Positions 43,870 to 55,194 of a DNA stretch of 64,000 bases are shown piece after piece. The stretch comes from Eublepharis macularius. Lineage: Eukaryota; Chordata; Lepidosauria; Squamata; Eublepharidae. Under the pieces are notes generated by a model. It did not search any database. It was not told where the DNA came from and was given only the letters and a program-made list of their open reading frames with translations. Where the stretch lies: positions 4,983,001 to 5,047,000 of the forward strand of contig NC_072795.1 of NCBI RefSeq assembly GCF_028583425.1, in the 5' to 3' direction. The stretch's first letter is position 1. Every line of letters begins with the position of its first letter. A program made the translations under genes and the position numbers.

Positions 43870-44460
43870 TTTGGGGTTTATTTAATACTCTGAGGAACTC
43901 AGGGCTGCACGTATGGTTCTCCTTCATTTTATCCTCACAACCAGGGCTTTTTTTCAGCTGGAACGGGGTGGAATGGAGTTCCCGCACCTCTTGAAAATAG
44001 TCACATGGCTGGTGGCCCCACCCCCTGATCTCCAGACAGAGGGGAGCTTAGATTGCCCTCCGCGCTGAGTGGCGCGGAGGGCAATCTCAACTCCCCTCTG
44101 TCTGGAGATCAGGGGGCGGGGCCACCAGCCATGTGACCATTTTCATCAAGGGTGATTTAAACTTTTAAAAACTCCCCCCTTGTTCCAGCTCCCCCAAAGT
44201 GACATCATTGGTCCTGGGAGGGTTCGCACACTTTGTGTGCTCGCATGTGGTACCAGTGCCACCACCTCCCGCCAAGAGTTGCCCCCTGTGCTGGCAACCC
44301 ACTGAGTTCCACCACCTCTTTTCCCAGAAAAAAAGCCCTGCTCACAACAACCGGTTGCGGTAGGTTGGAATGAAAGAGAGAGCGGGTGGGAAAAGGTCAG
44401 CCAGTGAGCTTTATGGCGGAGCAGGGATTAGATCTGAGTCCAACACTCTAGCCACTGATT
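43870..44460 (-). mobile_element. tRNA-derived SINE (host of a hAT insertion)
   Basis: Antisense body atcctcacaac...aaccggttgcggtaggttgg through tccaacactctagccactga. It is split by the element at 43942-44340. Confidence 0.65.
43942..44340. mobile_element. 399-bp non-autonomous hAT with exact 8-bp duplication
   Basis: Ends CAGGGCTTTTTTT and AAAAAAAGCCCTG are perfect 13-bp inverted repeats. Flanks ctcacaac at 43934-43941 and 44341-44348 are identical. An internal palindrome spans 44001-44137. No transposase ORF. Confidence 0.92.
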
Positions 44461-44754
44461 CCTTATCTGTTACCCTGGGGCCAGGGTGAAGTACGTGAAT
44501 ATGGCCATTCACACATGTACCCTCCAACTCTGGAGCTCTTGGGGACTTAATTGTAGATTGGGGTGGGCTTTTTAACACCGATAATAGGACTGTGCTATAG
44601 GAAAATGGATTGGGATAGTAGACTGTACTACTGCATACTGCCTGTTGCTGTAACTGTGCTTCTGCTGGATAGCTCCTCATTGTTTAATATGTCATGTCAG
44701 TTTGCTTCTGTTTTGTCTCAGCAATATTTCAACTCTGTATTGGATTTCTGCTGG

Positions 44755-44875
44755 AAACCCTTACACTGTGTGATCCGCATTAAGTCTCAGTGGCCTCACT
44801 TCAAAAAGGACATGGCCAAAATCGAGAGGGTGCAAAAGAGAGCAATGAGGATGATCAGAATAAAATATTTCAAAT
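44755..44875 (+). mobile_element. CR1-type LINE fragment
   Basis: Translates as WPHFKKDMAKIERVQKRAMR, matching the minus-strand copy in 53133-53669 (RPHFKKDVAKIERVQRRAPR). The rest of 44460-45280 holds only a half copy of the palindromic MITE at 45050-45095. Confidence 0.65.
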
Positions 44876-45283
44876 ATCTAATTGGCTTAGTTCTCAATTC
44901 AATAATTGCTAAAATCTTTGATAATCCCGATGCCCGTCGTCCATGTGGGACATGCGTGGATGTGCGCATGTCTCTGAAGAACATGGCCAAAGGAGAGAAG
45001 GAGAATGAAAAATAAGGGGAGGGGCTGTGATAGTGGAGTCAAACTAACAGTGTAGTCTTAAGAAGAGTTAATCCAGTCTAAGCCCATTGAAATCCTTTGC
45101 TCTGCTAATATTTGTTTGGGGTGATAGTTAAATGTTGGCTGGAGATGTTCTTGATATTGTGATTAAGAAAAACGTAACGACTGAATATTTGCTTACAGAT
45201 GTGTCGGCACTCAGGAGATAGCTTTTTATAATTAACTCTGGAAGGAGATCAGTTTGCCCTGTTGGAGGTGTTCGACATTAATA

Positions 45284-45425
45284 GATTCCGCACACGTTGG
45301 ATAACGCACTTTCAATGCACTTTATCCATCCTTTGAGGTGGATTTTTTGTTCTGCACACGAAAAAATCCATTCCAAATGATCTATAAAGAGGATTGGAAG
45401 TGCATTATCCAACATGTGCGGAATC
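45284..45425. mobile_element. 142-bp inverted-repeat MITE
   Basis: Arms gattccgcacacgttggata and the complementary tatccaacatgtgcggaatc. Confidence 0.75.
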
Positions 45426-46209
45426 ACTCGTCGCCTTAAGAATCGCAGAAGGGTTTTTTTTGTCTTGTTACAAACACTCAGCATTCTTGCCTGGCTGAAA
45501 TCTGAAATGATTTTAGCAAGTCAGGAATGTCTCCTGTTAGGAACTTTCTTTGCAAAATGTGCCTCATTTTGTTTTGCATTTTAATGGTGTTTTTGTCAAC
45601 TTATTTCCTCTGGCCAAGCTGCTTCTTACCCTGACCTTTTGGGATCTGTTCTCTGGGTCCAAAGGCAAGTGGGAAGTGCCTTTACCGGCCCCCTTTGACT
45701 ATGTTCTAGAGTGGCCTGGGGCCCAGATAACTAGGAGTGGGTGATCTGGAGGAAAAAGCCAGATGTGTGCTGATCCAGTTTAATCCAGCTTTTCCAGGGT
45801 CAGAGTAGAGAATTCCAAATCCTATCCAGGAACCCAGATCAAGAAGCCCAGATAAATCCAGGTTAATCCGAGAAATGTGGCTCCAGCCTCCTGGACGTCT
45901 GGTTCCTGGGCTGCTCCCATGTTTTTTTCCCAGTGGGAGGAGGGGAAGTGAGGCGGAGGCAGGGGACACTGTTCTCCTACTGGCCGTGGGTTCTGTATAG
46001 CTATTGTGAATTACACTCATTCTGTTAGATTAAATTGTTACAGTGTCCCCTGCTTCCGTTTGCTTTGGGTGGAATTTGCCTGTTTTGACATGGTTCTTTG
46101 GTTTGATGTTGGTCCTCTTGCTTCATTTTGTTTCTGTTGAGCTTCCTTTGGCTTGAGCTTGTATTTAGGGGTGTGCCTCTGGCCAGTGGAAGCCTAGCCC
46201 CTGTGTGTT

Positions 46210-46470
46210 TCTACCTAGGAGCCACCTTGGAAACTTTCCCACCATAGGAAACAATGGAGTGTGGCGGAGGGCACCTTGTTCAGAGGCTCATAGAATTGGA
46301 TCCCTGGGTCCAATCTTCCTGAATCTTGGAGGGTCTTTAGTGAACAGTCAAAAGTAGATTCTACACAAATTTGGTGGCGTTTGCTTGAAAAATGCTCCCC
46401 CAGCCACTCAGATAGTTTTTCCCATATGGAATAATGGCTGGATAAATCTGGGATTCTCTAATCTTGCTGA
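46210..46470 (+). repeat. Probable interspersed repeat with inverted ends
   Basis: Contains ccataggaaacaatggagtg and, 170 bases on, ttttcccatatggaataatg, which look like diverged inverted ends. I recall similar repeats in squamates. The remaining sequence between 45430 and 47630 has no gene I can support. Confidence 0.4.
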
Positions 46471-47639
46471 AATGGATCAGATAATGATTCCCAGATTTCA
46501 GCAATCACAGGACTTTTTGTATCCCTGAAACTCGGATCTGGATTACCCAGATATTTTTTTTTGGTGTACATCCATATAGAAAACTATATGGCAGCTGGCA
46601 TAACATATCTCTTACCCCAAAAGGAATAACCTTTTATCACCAGACAATCACAGATCTGCATAGTAAAATGAGGCTACGACATTCTGCTAGCAGAGAGTTG
46701 GAGATATGCTGTTGGAAGGTTTCTGTGATTGATTTGGGGGCAGCCTCAAGATTTAGACACCCATATGGATTTCTGAGTGTTGTTAAATTGAACTTGTACA
46801 AAAAAGATGTACAGTTTGTCAAGTTCTCCGCCATGGGGAAAGAAGGGTTTGTGATGTCAGCCTATGAGGGACACCACAAGTTTGAGTTGTTCTGAGTGCC
46901 TGGTCTGATAAGTGGCTCCATGTTCGTTATGCTATCTACGGCCCTTCCGCCAGTCTTAAAAATGGAATTGTGTGGAGCAGATTAAAATCCCATATTTAGC
47001 TCTCAAATTGATGCCTCTGCATGGCTCTCGTGCTGCATTGTGCCTCTGGTGGGAAGAACAAGGAGAAGGCTAGAATTGATGATGTGCAGTTTATTTAATT
47101 TATGTAGATATCTGTGATTCCGACGCTGATATTCTGTTATAAAAAACTCGTTCCTGTGCACAGATATAAACTGACATTGGCTTTGTTAAAAAAAAATGAA
47201 ATCATGCAATTGAGGCGGAAACCGTGTTAAAGAATAGGCACTTTCATTTTATTTTTTAATATTGATTTGATATGTTCATTTACCACCATTCCGCCATTGC
47301 AGTCGAGGTGCTTTACAATTCTGAATTCACCAACACTGTGAGAAACACAGCACAAATAGAAACTGAGATTAAAGGGGGAAGAGGAAATCAGGCATATTCC
47401 GGCTGCAGTTCTTATATCTTCTGTGTTCTAAAGTTGGGGCAGCCAGGGAGTTCTTCCAAATGAGAAAATATGTCCTCGAGATGGAGAGAGATGTGATTTT
47501 AGGAACTGCAAGATTAGAATAATATAACATTGTCTCTCTTATTTGACCTTGGGCCTCTTGAGCAGTGAGTCGCTGGGGCATTCCATTTTTATGGTTTCTT
47601 CCTCGCATGCCTTTTTAAGATGGGCAAATATTTCTTAGG

Positions 47640-47785
47640 ATCGGAGGCGGTTTGCCATTGCCTGCCTCTGCATAGCCACCTTGGGCTTCCTTCGTGGTCT
47701 TCCATTCAAATACTTAAAAGGGCTGACCCCACTTCCAAGATCTGATAAGATTGGGCTGCCCGGACCATCCAGGTCAGGGCCAGGA
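47640..47785 (-). mobile_element. 5S rRNA-derived SINE
   Basis: Antisense cgtggtcttccattcaaata, then ccaagatctgataagattgg, then gaccatccaggtcagggc; the order matches 55195-55390 reversed. Confidence 0.65.
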
Positions 47786-47899
47786 TTGCAAAAATTAGAA
47801 ACAGTGCAAAAAAGCATCAGACGTGATAGATCAAGTGATGAAGAAATTGGAATTGCATACATAGACAACAAGGTCATAAGAGCAGGGTAATAGTACAAT

Positions 47900-48370
47900 A
47901 GATGGGTAATACATACTGTACACAGTAGCATAGAATATAGTCCTGTTCTTTTTATGAAAGTACCTTCCTGAACAACTCTGTTTTATGTAGTCTGTGGAAT
48001 ATCAGAAGGCTGGGAGCCTTCCAGACCTCTTTAGACAGTACCATATGCCCTTGTGGCTGATCTGTCGTCGGCAGAATTAAGAGGCCCACAGAAAGGAAAC
48101 TTCTTGCTTAAGTGGTAACGCTGGTATGGCCTGCAACTCAGAGCGGTCCCCACAAACCTTTTCGATTTTCTGTTCCCATTCAATCCTGGTTCATCCTCTA
48201 GTATCCATTCAGACAGGCCGTTCCACAAAGTGGGGGGCCACCACAGAGAATGCGCTGTGTCTATCCTTCCTTTCACCGCTCCGTCTTCCTTGTGAACATT
48301 CGAAATCTGCCTTTTGTGGTGTTGGACTCTTGGTCCTGCATTCCCTGCATTGACTGGCAACCTTGCTGCA
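47900..48370 (-). mobile_element. L2-type LINE fragment
   Basis: Minus-strand peptide WWPPTLWNGLSEWILEDEPG corresponds to the L2 C-terminus (compare APTLWNGLPEEV at 36896-37090). Strongly decayed. Confidence 0.5.
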
Positions 48371-48469
48371 GCCAAGAGAGGCCTTTCCCCCAGTCCTTGT
48401 ATCTGAGGAATTAACCCGGGGTCACCTCTGACTTGAGGGCACTCCCCACCAGCGCCTTCTGCTCATGCA

Positions 48470-48680
48470 CGAACACGCATGGAGCTGCCCTATATTGAAT
48501 CAGGCTCTTCGTCGATATTGTCTGCTCTGATGGGCAGGAGACCTCCAGGGACTCAGGCAGAGCTCTTTCACATCACTTATGACCTGAACCTTTTTTTAAA
48601 ACGGGAGATGCCGTGGATTAAACCGGGGACCTGAAAGCCAAGCAGATGTTCTATGACAGAGCTGCAGCCCCTCCCCAACG
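48470..48680 (-). mobile_element. Sauria SINE, near full length
   Basis: Minus strand reads ggggctgcagctctgtcata (tRNA-like box A region), gtccccggtttaatccacgg (box B), then the body and gagcctgattcaatataggg near the tail. Sauria SINEs occur across Squamata and are mobilised by BovB. Confidence 0.8.
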
Positions 48681-49234
48681 TGCACCAGGTTGATGTTGAT
48701 TGTTCGCAGTGTTGGCACAGCAGACATTCCAGATGCCGATGCTACATAGCTGCCCCCCATGTGACTGGATGCCCATTTACCCATTGCTTACTTTCCAGCC
48801 CTGTTTAAGGCTTTGGCAACTGCGTGAGCTCCCCGACCCCCCTGCTTTGCAGCAAGTCCTGAGTCTCCCTCCGTGATGCCTCTAGCAAACGGTGCGAGTG
48901 TATGGGTGGGGCAGTTTCTGTTTTTCGGAGCACTGCTGTTTCTCTGTAGGCCCAGCTGTTGCACAGATGTGCCCCAGAGCACTTCCTTTTCATCTCTTGC
49001 TCTTCCTCCCTTTGTTCGCCTTCTGCTTTTCAAGGCACGGCTGGGGGGGCCGCGTGCCGTGGCTCAGAGCTGGGAGTTGGATCTCAAAATGCCTGAGAGC
49101 AGGGGTGGGGGATCTCAGGAATTCATGTATTTATTTATTTTTATTTATGTTATTTATAGTCCGCCTTTCTCACTGAGACTCAAGGCAGATTACACAGTGT
49201 GAGATTAGTACAATCAGTATCGAGGACATTTCCA

Positions 49235-49675
49235 TACATGACTAGAGTATGATAGCTTTAGTTCTGGCTATCATGAGAAGACAAGAGCCTCTGGAAAAGT
49301 CAATAATGGTCGTAAAAGTGGAAGGCAGCAGGAAAAGAGGAAGACCTAAAACAAGATGGCTGGACTCAATAAAAGAAGCCACATCCTCCAGTTTGCACGA
49401 TCTGAGCAAGTCTGTTAATGATAGGATACTTTGGAGGTCTTTCCTTCATAGGTGCAGATTGCCTCTTCATAGGTGCCCTAATTGCCTCTTCTCTCTCCTC
49501 TTCTTCTGTATTTGACCAGTCTCTGTATCAGGCATCTGACGAAGAGAACTTGATTCTCGAAAGCTTATGCTACAATAAAATTGGTTAGTCTTAAAGGTGC
49601 TACTGGACTCTTTTTGATTTTCCTTCATACGGTTGCCGTAGGTCGGAGGCAACTTGACGGCACATAACACACACA
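49235..49675 (+). mobile_element. BovB LINE 3' fragment, host of a hammerhead-like element
   Basis: Peptide IMRRQEPLEKSIMVVKVEGS, RKRGRPKTRWLDSIKEA. The 3' UTR is interrupted at ggtctttccttcata and ends tgacggcacataacacacac. Confidence 0.85.
49451..49618 (+). mobile_element. 168-bp insertion with complete hammerhead-like core
   Basis: Flanked by tttccttcata at 49440-49450 and 49619-49629 (11-bp duplication). Core at 49532-49570: GCAT, CTGACGA, AGAGA...TTCTC hairpin, GAAA, GCTT, ATGC. The 3' side ends ggtgctactggactcttttt. Confidence 0.75.
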
Positions 49676-50054
49676 AAGACATAGCATTAGCAAGGATCCA
49701 ACATAGAGTTGAAGAAATGCTGGCTCAGAACATAAGCAGTTCTAGGACTGACGTTAGACAACATGGAGCACTGGTGGTATATTTGAAGCAACAGATAATA
49801 TGCAAGGCAACATAGTGGTGAGGTCTATGGTCCTTAACTCATTAGCAAAGCATCTGAGACCCCCTCCCTACAAAACTGCCCTCCTATCTGAGTAAAAAGT
49901 GTATGTGACTAATAAGATGACAGTATTGTAAGTTCTTCCCAGGTTCGGATCTTGATTGCTTGAGTGGCTTTTTGGGCATGAGACCACCAGTTTTGACCAT
50001 AAAGGATGGGGAAAGTCCTTGCATTGGACCACCAATAGAGAACTGCAGCCTGGT

Positions 50055-50170
50055 GACAGCGTGATGTAGTGGTTAGAGTGCTGGACTAGGATCTGGAAGG
50101 CCCAGGTTCGGATCTCCGCTCTGCCCTGGAAATTTGCTGGGTGACCTTGGGCCAGTCACACACTTTCAGC
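50055..50170 (+). mobile_element. tRNA-derived SINE head
   Basis: Box A gtgatgtagtggttagagtg and box B ggttcggatctc, then gggtgaccttgggccagtca. Confidence 0.75.
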
Positions 50171-50173
50171 TTA

Positions 50174-50395
50174 AACAGCGTTGCCAGCCTCCAGGTGGTG
50201 GCTGGAGATCTCCCAGAATTACAACTGATCTCCAGGCCATAGAGGTCAGTTCCCCTGGAGAAAATGGCTGCTTTGGGGGATAGCCACTAAGGCATTATAC
50301 CCTGCTAATGACTGACCCTTCCTCAAACTCTGCCCTCTCCAAGCTTCACCTCCAAAATCTCCAGGAATTTCCCGACCCGGAGCTGGCAACCCTAT
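50174..50395 (-). repeat. GTTGCCA-type short repeat
   Basis: Antisense full copy from gttgccagcctccaggtggt to gacccggagctggcaaccc. Confidence 0.7.
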
Positions 50396-50510
50396 TAACC
50401 TACCTCACAGGGTAGTTGGAACTCGTCCAGTGTTGCTTCATGATCTTGTTGCCGGAGAATCTTTTTGGCTTCAGAGGAACCGCTGCCTTCCTCCATTGTT
50501 TGGGAGTACC

Positions 50511-50678
50511 CAGGGGGGTTTTTTTCTGGGCAAAGAGGTGGAGGAACTCTCAAGAGGGAAATGAGGAAGAAACACACAGGATTCTTTGAAATAATAATAT
50601 TTTCCAGCACTATTTCCAGGTATTTTCGAGAGGTGCCGGAACTCCATCCCACCACGTTCCCCCTGAAAAAAAGCCCTG
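50511..50678. mobile_element. 168-bp non-autonomous hAT element, same family as 36246
   Basis: Ends caggggggtttttttctggg and aaaaaaagccctg. Internal aggaagaaacacacaggatt is shared with 36246-36412. No target duplication seen, so the left border is uncertain. Confidence 0.65.
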
Positions 50679-51163
50679 TTAAATCCTTGCTAAGTCAACT
50701 CTGGCCTGGCCTTTGTTCCTGGCTGTGGATGGCTGGGATAAGCAAGATCCCTGCTTGGCCTGGATTTCTTAAAAGGAAATGATCGGCAAGGGGGGGGGAA
50801 TGGCTCATTTATTAGCCATGAAGATATTTGGCATCAGTTGGGTTAACCCTCTAGGACTGCCAGCTGGTCTTTGCTGATAGCTAAACTTGTGGGTAGCGAG
50901 GCGCTGTCTTGGCTTTTCCTTTTGTTGGGTGGAGGTACGTTGGCCGAGGGTGGGTATTGGGGGCGGGGAGCTTCCCCCCTCTATGACACATGCAGTGTCC
51001 TGATTCTACAAGTGAAGGCAGAGATTCCACAGTGGAGAAAACTGCATCTTCGAGATAGCTGTTGTCCTGCAGCTGATAAAAGCACATTGCCCGTATGGTT
51101 GCTAACTGCCTGGAGAAAAAAAAGGAACCGCTCCTTTTAATAGAGGCTGAATGAGAATAATAG

Positions 51164-51765
51164 AATCATACAATCATAGGGTTGGAAGGAGTCTTTAGGG
51201 TCGTCTAGTCCAACCCCCTGAACAATGCAGGAAATTTGCACCTCCCTCCCCCCCCCACACACACATTCCCAGTGACCCCTGCTCCATGCCCAGAAGATGG
51301 CAAAACACTGTCAGGATCCCTGGCCAAACTGGCCTGGGGCAAATTGCTACCTGATCCACAAGGTGGTGATTGGCATTACCCTGGGCATGTAAGAAGTAAG
51401 CAATGATGTAGCCCTTCCTGCCCTCCCTCTCATGATCTGCCCAGGGTCACAGAATCAGCATTGCTGTCAGATGGCCACCTAGCCTCTGCTTAAAAGCCTC
51501 CAAAGAAGGGGAGCCCACCGCCTCCCGAGGAAGCCTGTTCCATTGAAGGACTTCTCGACCTGTCCAGAAGCTCTACCTAATGTTTAGCTGAAAATTCTTT
51601 TGATTTAATTTCAACCCATTGGTTCTTGTCTGACTTTATGGGGCAAAGGAAAACAACTCCACCCCGTCCTCTATATTGCAGCCCTTCAAGTACTTGAAGA
51701 TGGTTATCCTATCACCTCTCAGTCATCTCCTCCCCAGGCTAAACATACCCAGCCCCTTGTTACTT
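51164..51765 (-). mobile_element. CR1 LINE 3' fragment
   Basis: 3' UTR gaatcatacaatcatagggt, gtccaaccccctgaacaatg; upstream coding remnant gaggaagcctgttccattga and ctcagtcatctcctccccag. Many stops. Confidence 0.75.
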
Positions 51766-51812
51766 ACAAGGTGAAGAACTTCAGTGGCCTATTTCTGTAC
51801 ATTAATGTTATA

Positions 51813-51990
51813 TTGCCTGACTTGGATGGCCCAAGCTAGCCCGATCTTGTCAGATCTTTGGAGCTGAGCATGGTGGACCCTCATAATACTTGGATGGGAA
51901 AAGTCCAGGCAGGCAGTGGCAAACCACCTCTGTTCACTTCTTCTCTTGCAGAAGTCGGCTGTGACTTGATAGTGCTTTCCACCAATAGCC
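51813..51990 (+). mobile_element. 5S rRNA-derived SINE, diverged
   Basis: cccgatcttgtcagatcttt, then tacttggatggga, match the 5S rRNA A-box/C-box segment. The tail is shared with 55195. Confidence 0.65.
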
Positions 51991-52289
51991 CTATATTAAA
52001 ACGATGGGACATTTTTCTCCAGGTCTGTTGGCAACCCCGATTTTGCAGAGGAGAAAGGTGTCAGCCCGGGATGTGAGGCTCCCTGGGTGAAAAGGTTTCA
52101 GATAAACTTCTAAAGACTTTTCTGTTTGCTGTTGGGGATTGCCTGGAGCCGGAGGGGGTAGTAGATATTCCCTGTGAAGAACGTTATCGGATGTACAGCC
52201 AAGATCAAATGAAGTAATTTGAACACGTGCGCTATGGTTACGGAAGCCTGCCTGACACCGGGCCAAATGTACAATGATTGTGGCAGAGG

Positions 52290-52365
52290 TTAACAGGAGC
52301 CTTGTAGCACCTTGAAGACCGATAAGGTTTTATTTCGTGTCACCGATGATTATGCTAGAATAAAC
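52290..52365. repeat. Degenerate hammerhead-like short element
   Basis: ccttgtagcaccttgaagac and gattatgctagaataaa are remnants of the inverted short element. Core lost. Confidence 0.4.
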
Positions 52366-52599
52366 ATTTGTCGCTCCTCCACCAAAGACTCCTCTTTATC
52401 TTTGCTGCGACTAATTCATCTGCTCTCCGTGGTCACAAACAGAAGGTCTTTCCTGGCTGTGCTTCGTGACATCCCGGGACCGAATGTACATTCGGGGCAG
52501 TATTCCACCACCGAGTTGTGGCCCTTCCACCAAACACCCGTGCAAAGGCCGACTGCTGGGTCAATATTATTAACTCTTGACCGGCAGCTTTTCCCACTC

Positions 52600-52690
52600 C
52601 TGAGATTCTTTCTAACTGAAGATGGCAAGATTTGAATTCAGGACTTTCTGCCTACAAAGCACGTGCCCTCTGCCATGAGCTGCGGTGGTC
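52600..52690 (-). mobile_element. Sauria SINE head fragment
   Basis: Minus strand: cagctcatggcagagggcac, ggcagaaagtcctgaattca, matching the tRNA-like head of the copy at 48470. Confidence 0.6.
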
Positions 52691-53024
52691 TGGTTTCTGC
52701 CCTGAACGGGTTGCAGTCAGGGTTCGATGGGTGGGATTTCTCCTGCTCTTACTCAGAGTATTTTTACAGGCTGTAATTGGGGGGATGATTGAGTCACTTC
52801 AGCGAATGAGACTAAAGAACCAGAGGAACGTAGTTTCAGAGTCACACGTTGAGAGTCAAAGAGAACCACTACTATCCCCGGGCTCTCCAGTTCTGTTCTG
52901 TGCTGTCAACTTGTGGCATCTCAAGCTAAATTTCTTAGCTAAGCATCCCACCCCTCGCAGGAACCGAATTGATGTTTCTCCTTCAAGAGCTTAAAAGCTC
53001 TCTCTGTGGGGGAGAGGTGTATTT

Positions 53025-53640
53025 TCACAGAATCACAGAGTTGGAAGGGACCTTACAGACCTTCTAGTCCAACCTCTTGCCCAATGCGGGATGAGCCTAA
53101 AGGATCCCTGACAAAGATTCATCCAGCCTCTTCTAGAAAACCGCCAGTGAAGGGGGGCTCACCACCTCCCTAGGCAGCTGATTCCACCTTGGAACTACTC
53201 TGACGGTGAAAAAGTTCTTCTTAATATCCAGCTGGTACCTTTCTGCATGTAATGTAAGCCCATTGCTTCGCGTCCTACCCTCTGCTGCCAACTGAAACAG
53301 CTCCCTGCCCTCCTCCAAATGACAGCCTTTCAAATATTTAAAGAGAGCAATCATGTCCCCCCTCAGCCTCCTCTTCTCCAAACTAAACATTCCCAAGGCC
53401 CTCAGCCTTTGCCCGTAGGGCTCAGTCTCCAGACCTCTGATCATCCTCGGCGCTCTCCTCTGCACCCTCTCGATTTTGGCCACATCCTTTTTGAAGTGAG
53501 GCCTCCAGAACTGCACACAATACTCCAGGTGCGGCCTGACCAGGGCAGTATAGAGAGGGGCCATGACCTCTCTATACTCCCTTGAAGCGATGATGAGCCT
53601 GGGGGTGTCAAACCCAGCATCCTGGCCCCAGTTCCTTTCC
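53025..53640 (-). mobile_element. CR1 LINE 3' fragment, best-preserved coding end
   Basis: Minus-strand peptide MAPLYTALVRPHLEYCVQFW, KKDVAKIERVQRRAPRMIRG, then NFFTVRVVPRWNQLPREVV. The 3' UTR ends at cacagaatcacagagttgga. 5'-truncated. From 53640 to 54430 I see only GC-rich DNA with no supportable gene. Confidence 0.85.
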
Positions 53641-54429
53641 TTCCCCACAGCTGCTTTATTGCCCTTCAATTATCCAACTGGGGAGCTCAGTGCTGGGTGT
53701 TGCGGGACTCTGTGATCCTTGCTATGTGGATCCCTTTGTTTCTGAGAAGGTTCCCTAAAGGCAGGGCAGCTCCTAGGCCAGTGTGGGGAGGTGCCCCCTC
53801 TGCTCTTTCCCGTCCGTTTGCCCCTTTCTCCCACCCCTTTCGCCCGCCTCCTGGTCTGGCCTCTCCCTTGTTTGTGTCTCATTCCAGAGCCTTCTCCGTT
53901 GCCTTTCCTGTTTGCTTTGGCACTGCTGGCTGCCCACTGTTCATCACTCTGCCTGGGGAGGGGGGCTGTGCTGGAGGGCTGAGGGTGGGTGGGGGGTTGG
54001 CACATCAGCCCGTCTTACTAGAGGGCGGCGGCTGGCTTCCCTGCTAAAGAGACATGGCAGACAGGCTGTGCCAGTCCAGGGAGTGGCTTTGCCAGTTCAC
54101 CCTTTGCTCACATGGCTCCAGAATAGCCATTTGGCCTGGGGGTGACGGTGAGGAGATCTTCTGGGAGAATTGCAAAGAATGCCCCCCCCCGGTCAGCTGT
54201 AAGGCAGTGGGGCTTGAAAAAGAAGTTTCCTTCTCCTCTCCCCTTTTTTCCTGACCCCCCTGCACGTTATCTGGGGCAGGGGGGTGCTGTGAGTTGCTGA
54301 AGTGTCTCTTGGCAACTTATAGGGAAGGAAGGCAGCTCAGTTGCTCTCTGTCTCCCCCCTGGCACATTTTTATCCTGCCCCTTCCTCCGAGGAGATCAGT
54401 TGGGTGTTCATCGCTCGCTCTTCCTCTAC

Positions 54430-54545
54430 TCTATCCTCACAACAACCTTGCGGGGTAGGCGACTGGCCCGGGGTCACTCAGGGAACTTTGTTGTAGAGTC
54501 TGGATTTGAACCTGGGTCTCTTGAGTCTTGGTCTGATTAACCTTG
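54430..54545 (-). mobile_element. tRNA-derived SINE, antisense
   Basis: tatcctcacaacaaccttgc, tggatttgaacctgggtctc and the final gattaacc. Confidence 0.65.
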
Positions 54546-54954
54546 TTCACAAGTGACAGTGAATGCACATACAATCCGTGGACGCTTGATTGTGGGTTGA
54601 GTAATTCGATGCATGTACAGCTGAAGATGTGACGGAAACCCCACATTTATCCGGCGTGGATCTCCAGTTTCGTTTGTAAAGTAAATGCACATTGGCTCTT
54701 TCTTACAAACAGATGTGCACACATCCAGGCAAGATGTACTGTAACCCCAATGGTTGTCATAGTACATTACACCACCCTGACTTTCTTTGTGGGGTTTGTA
54801 GTCTCAAGCATCACCTGCCTTGCCTTATTACAATCCTGACTGTGAGCATACGGGTGTACCATCGCAGCAGTGCAGAGAAAGCTGGCACCTGAGAGAAGAG
54901 TGGAGGTGGGCAAGAGAAGAGGGCAGGGAGGTGGCATTGGGCCCAGAATGAGAG

Positions 54955-55170
54955 AGAGCTTGGTTAAAATGTTGGAATAGGATCTGGGAATGCCGGGTTC
55001 AAATCCTCACTCTGCTGTGGAAGCACACTGGATGATATTGGGCCAGTCAGTCACATACTCTCAGCCCAGTCTACCTCACAAAAATGTTGTGAGGGTGAAA
55101 TGGAAGAGGAGCAAACAGTGTGCTGCTCTATGCTTCTTGGCAGAAGAATGGGGTAAAATACTGTGTTTTT
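54955..55170 (+). mobile_element. tRNA-derived SINE
   Basis: agcttggttaaaatgttgga, box B gggttcaaatcctc, then attgggccagtcagtcacat. Confidence 0.7.
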
Positions 55171-55194
55171 AATGTTTATATCATGCACTAAATG

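Larger units (their letters stand above)
49133..50040 (-). mobile_element. L2-type LINE 3' fragment, host of BovB insertion
   Basis: Left part agtccgcctttctcactgag, gtgagattagtacaatcag; right part resumes at agacatagcattagcaagga and agcagttctaggactgacgt. Same family as 36535-37090. Confidence 0.65.

Noticed and set aside
53670..54145. Several ORFs in the GC-rich stretch at 53670-54145 as a host exon
   Set aside because: Open frames exist on both strands, with no splice pair or recognisable peptide.
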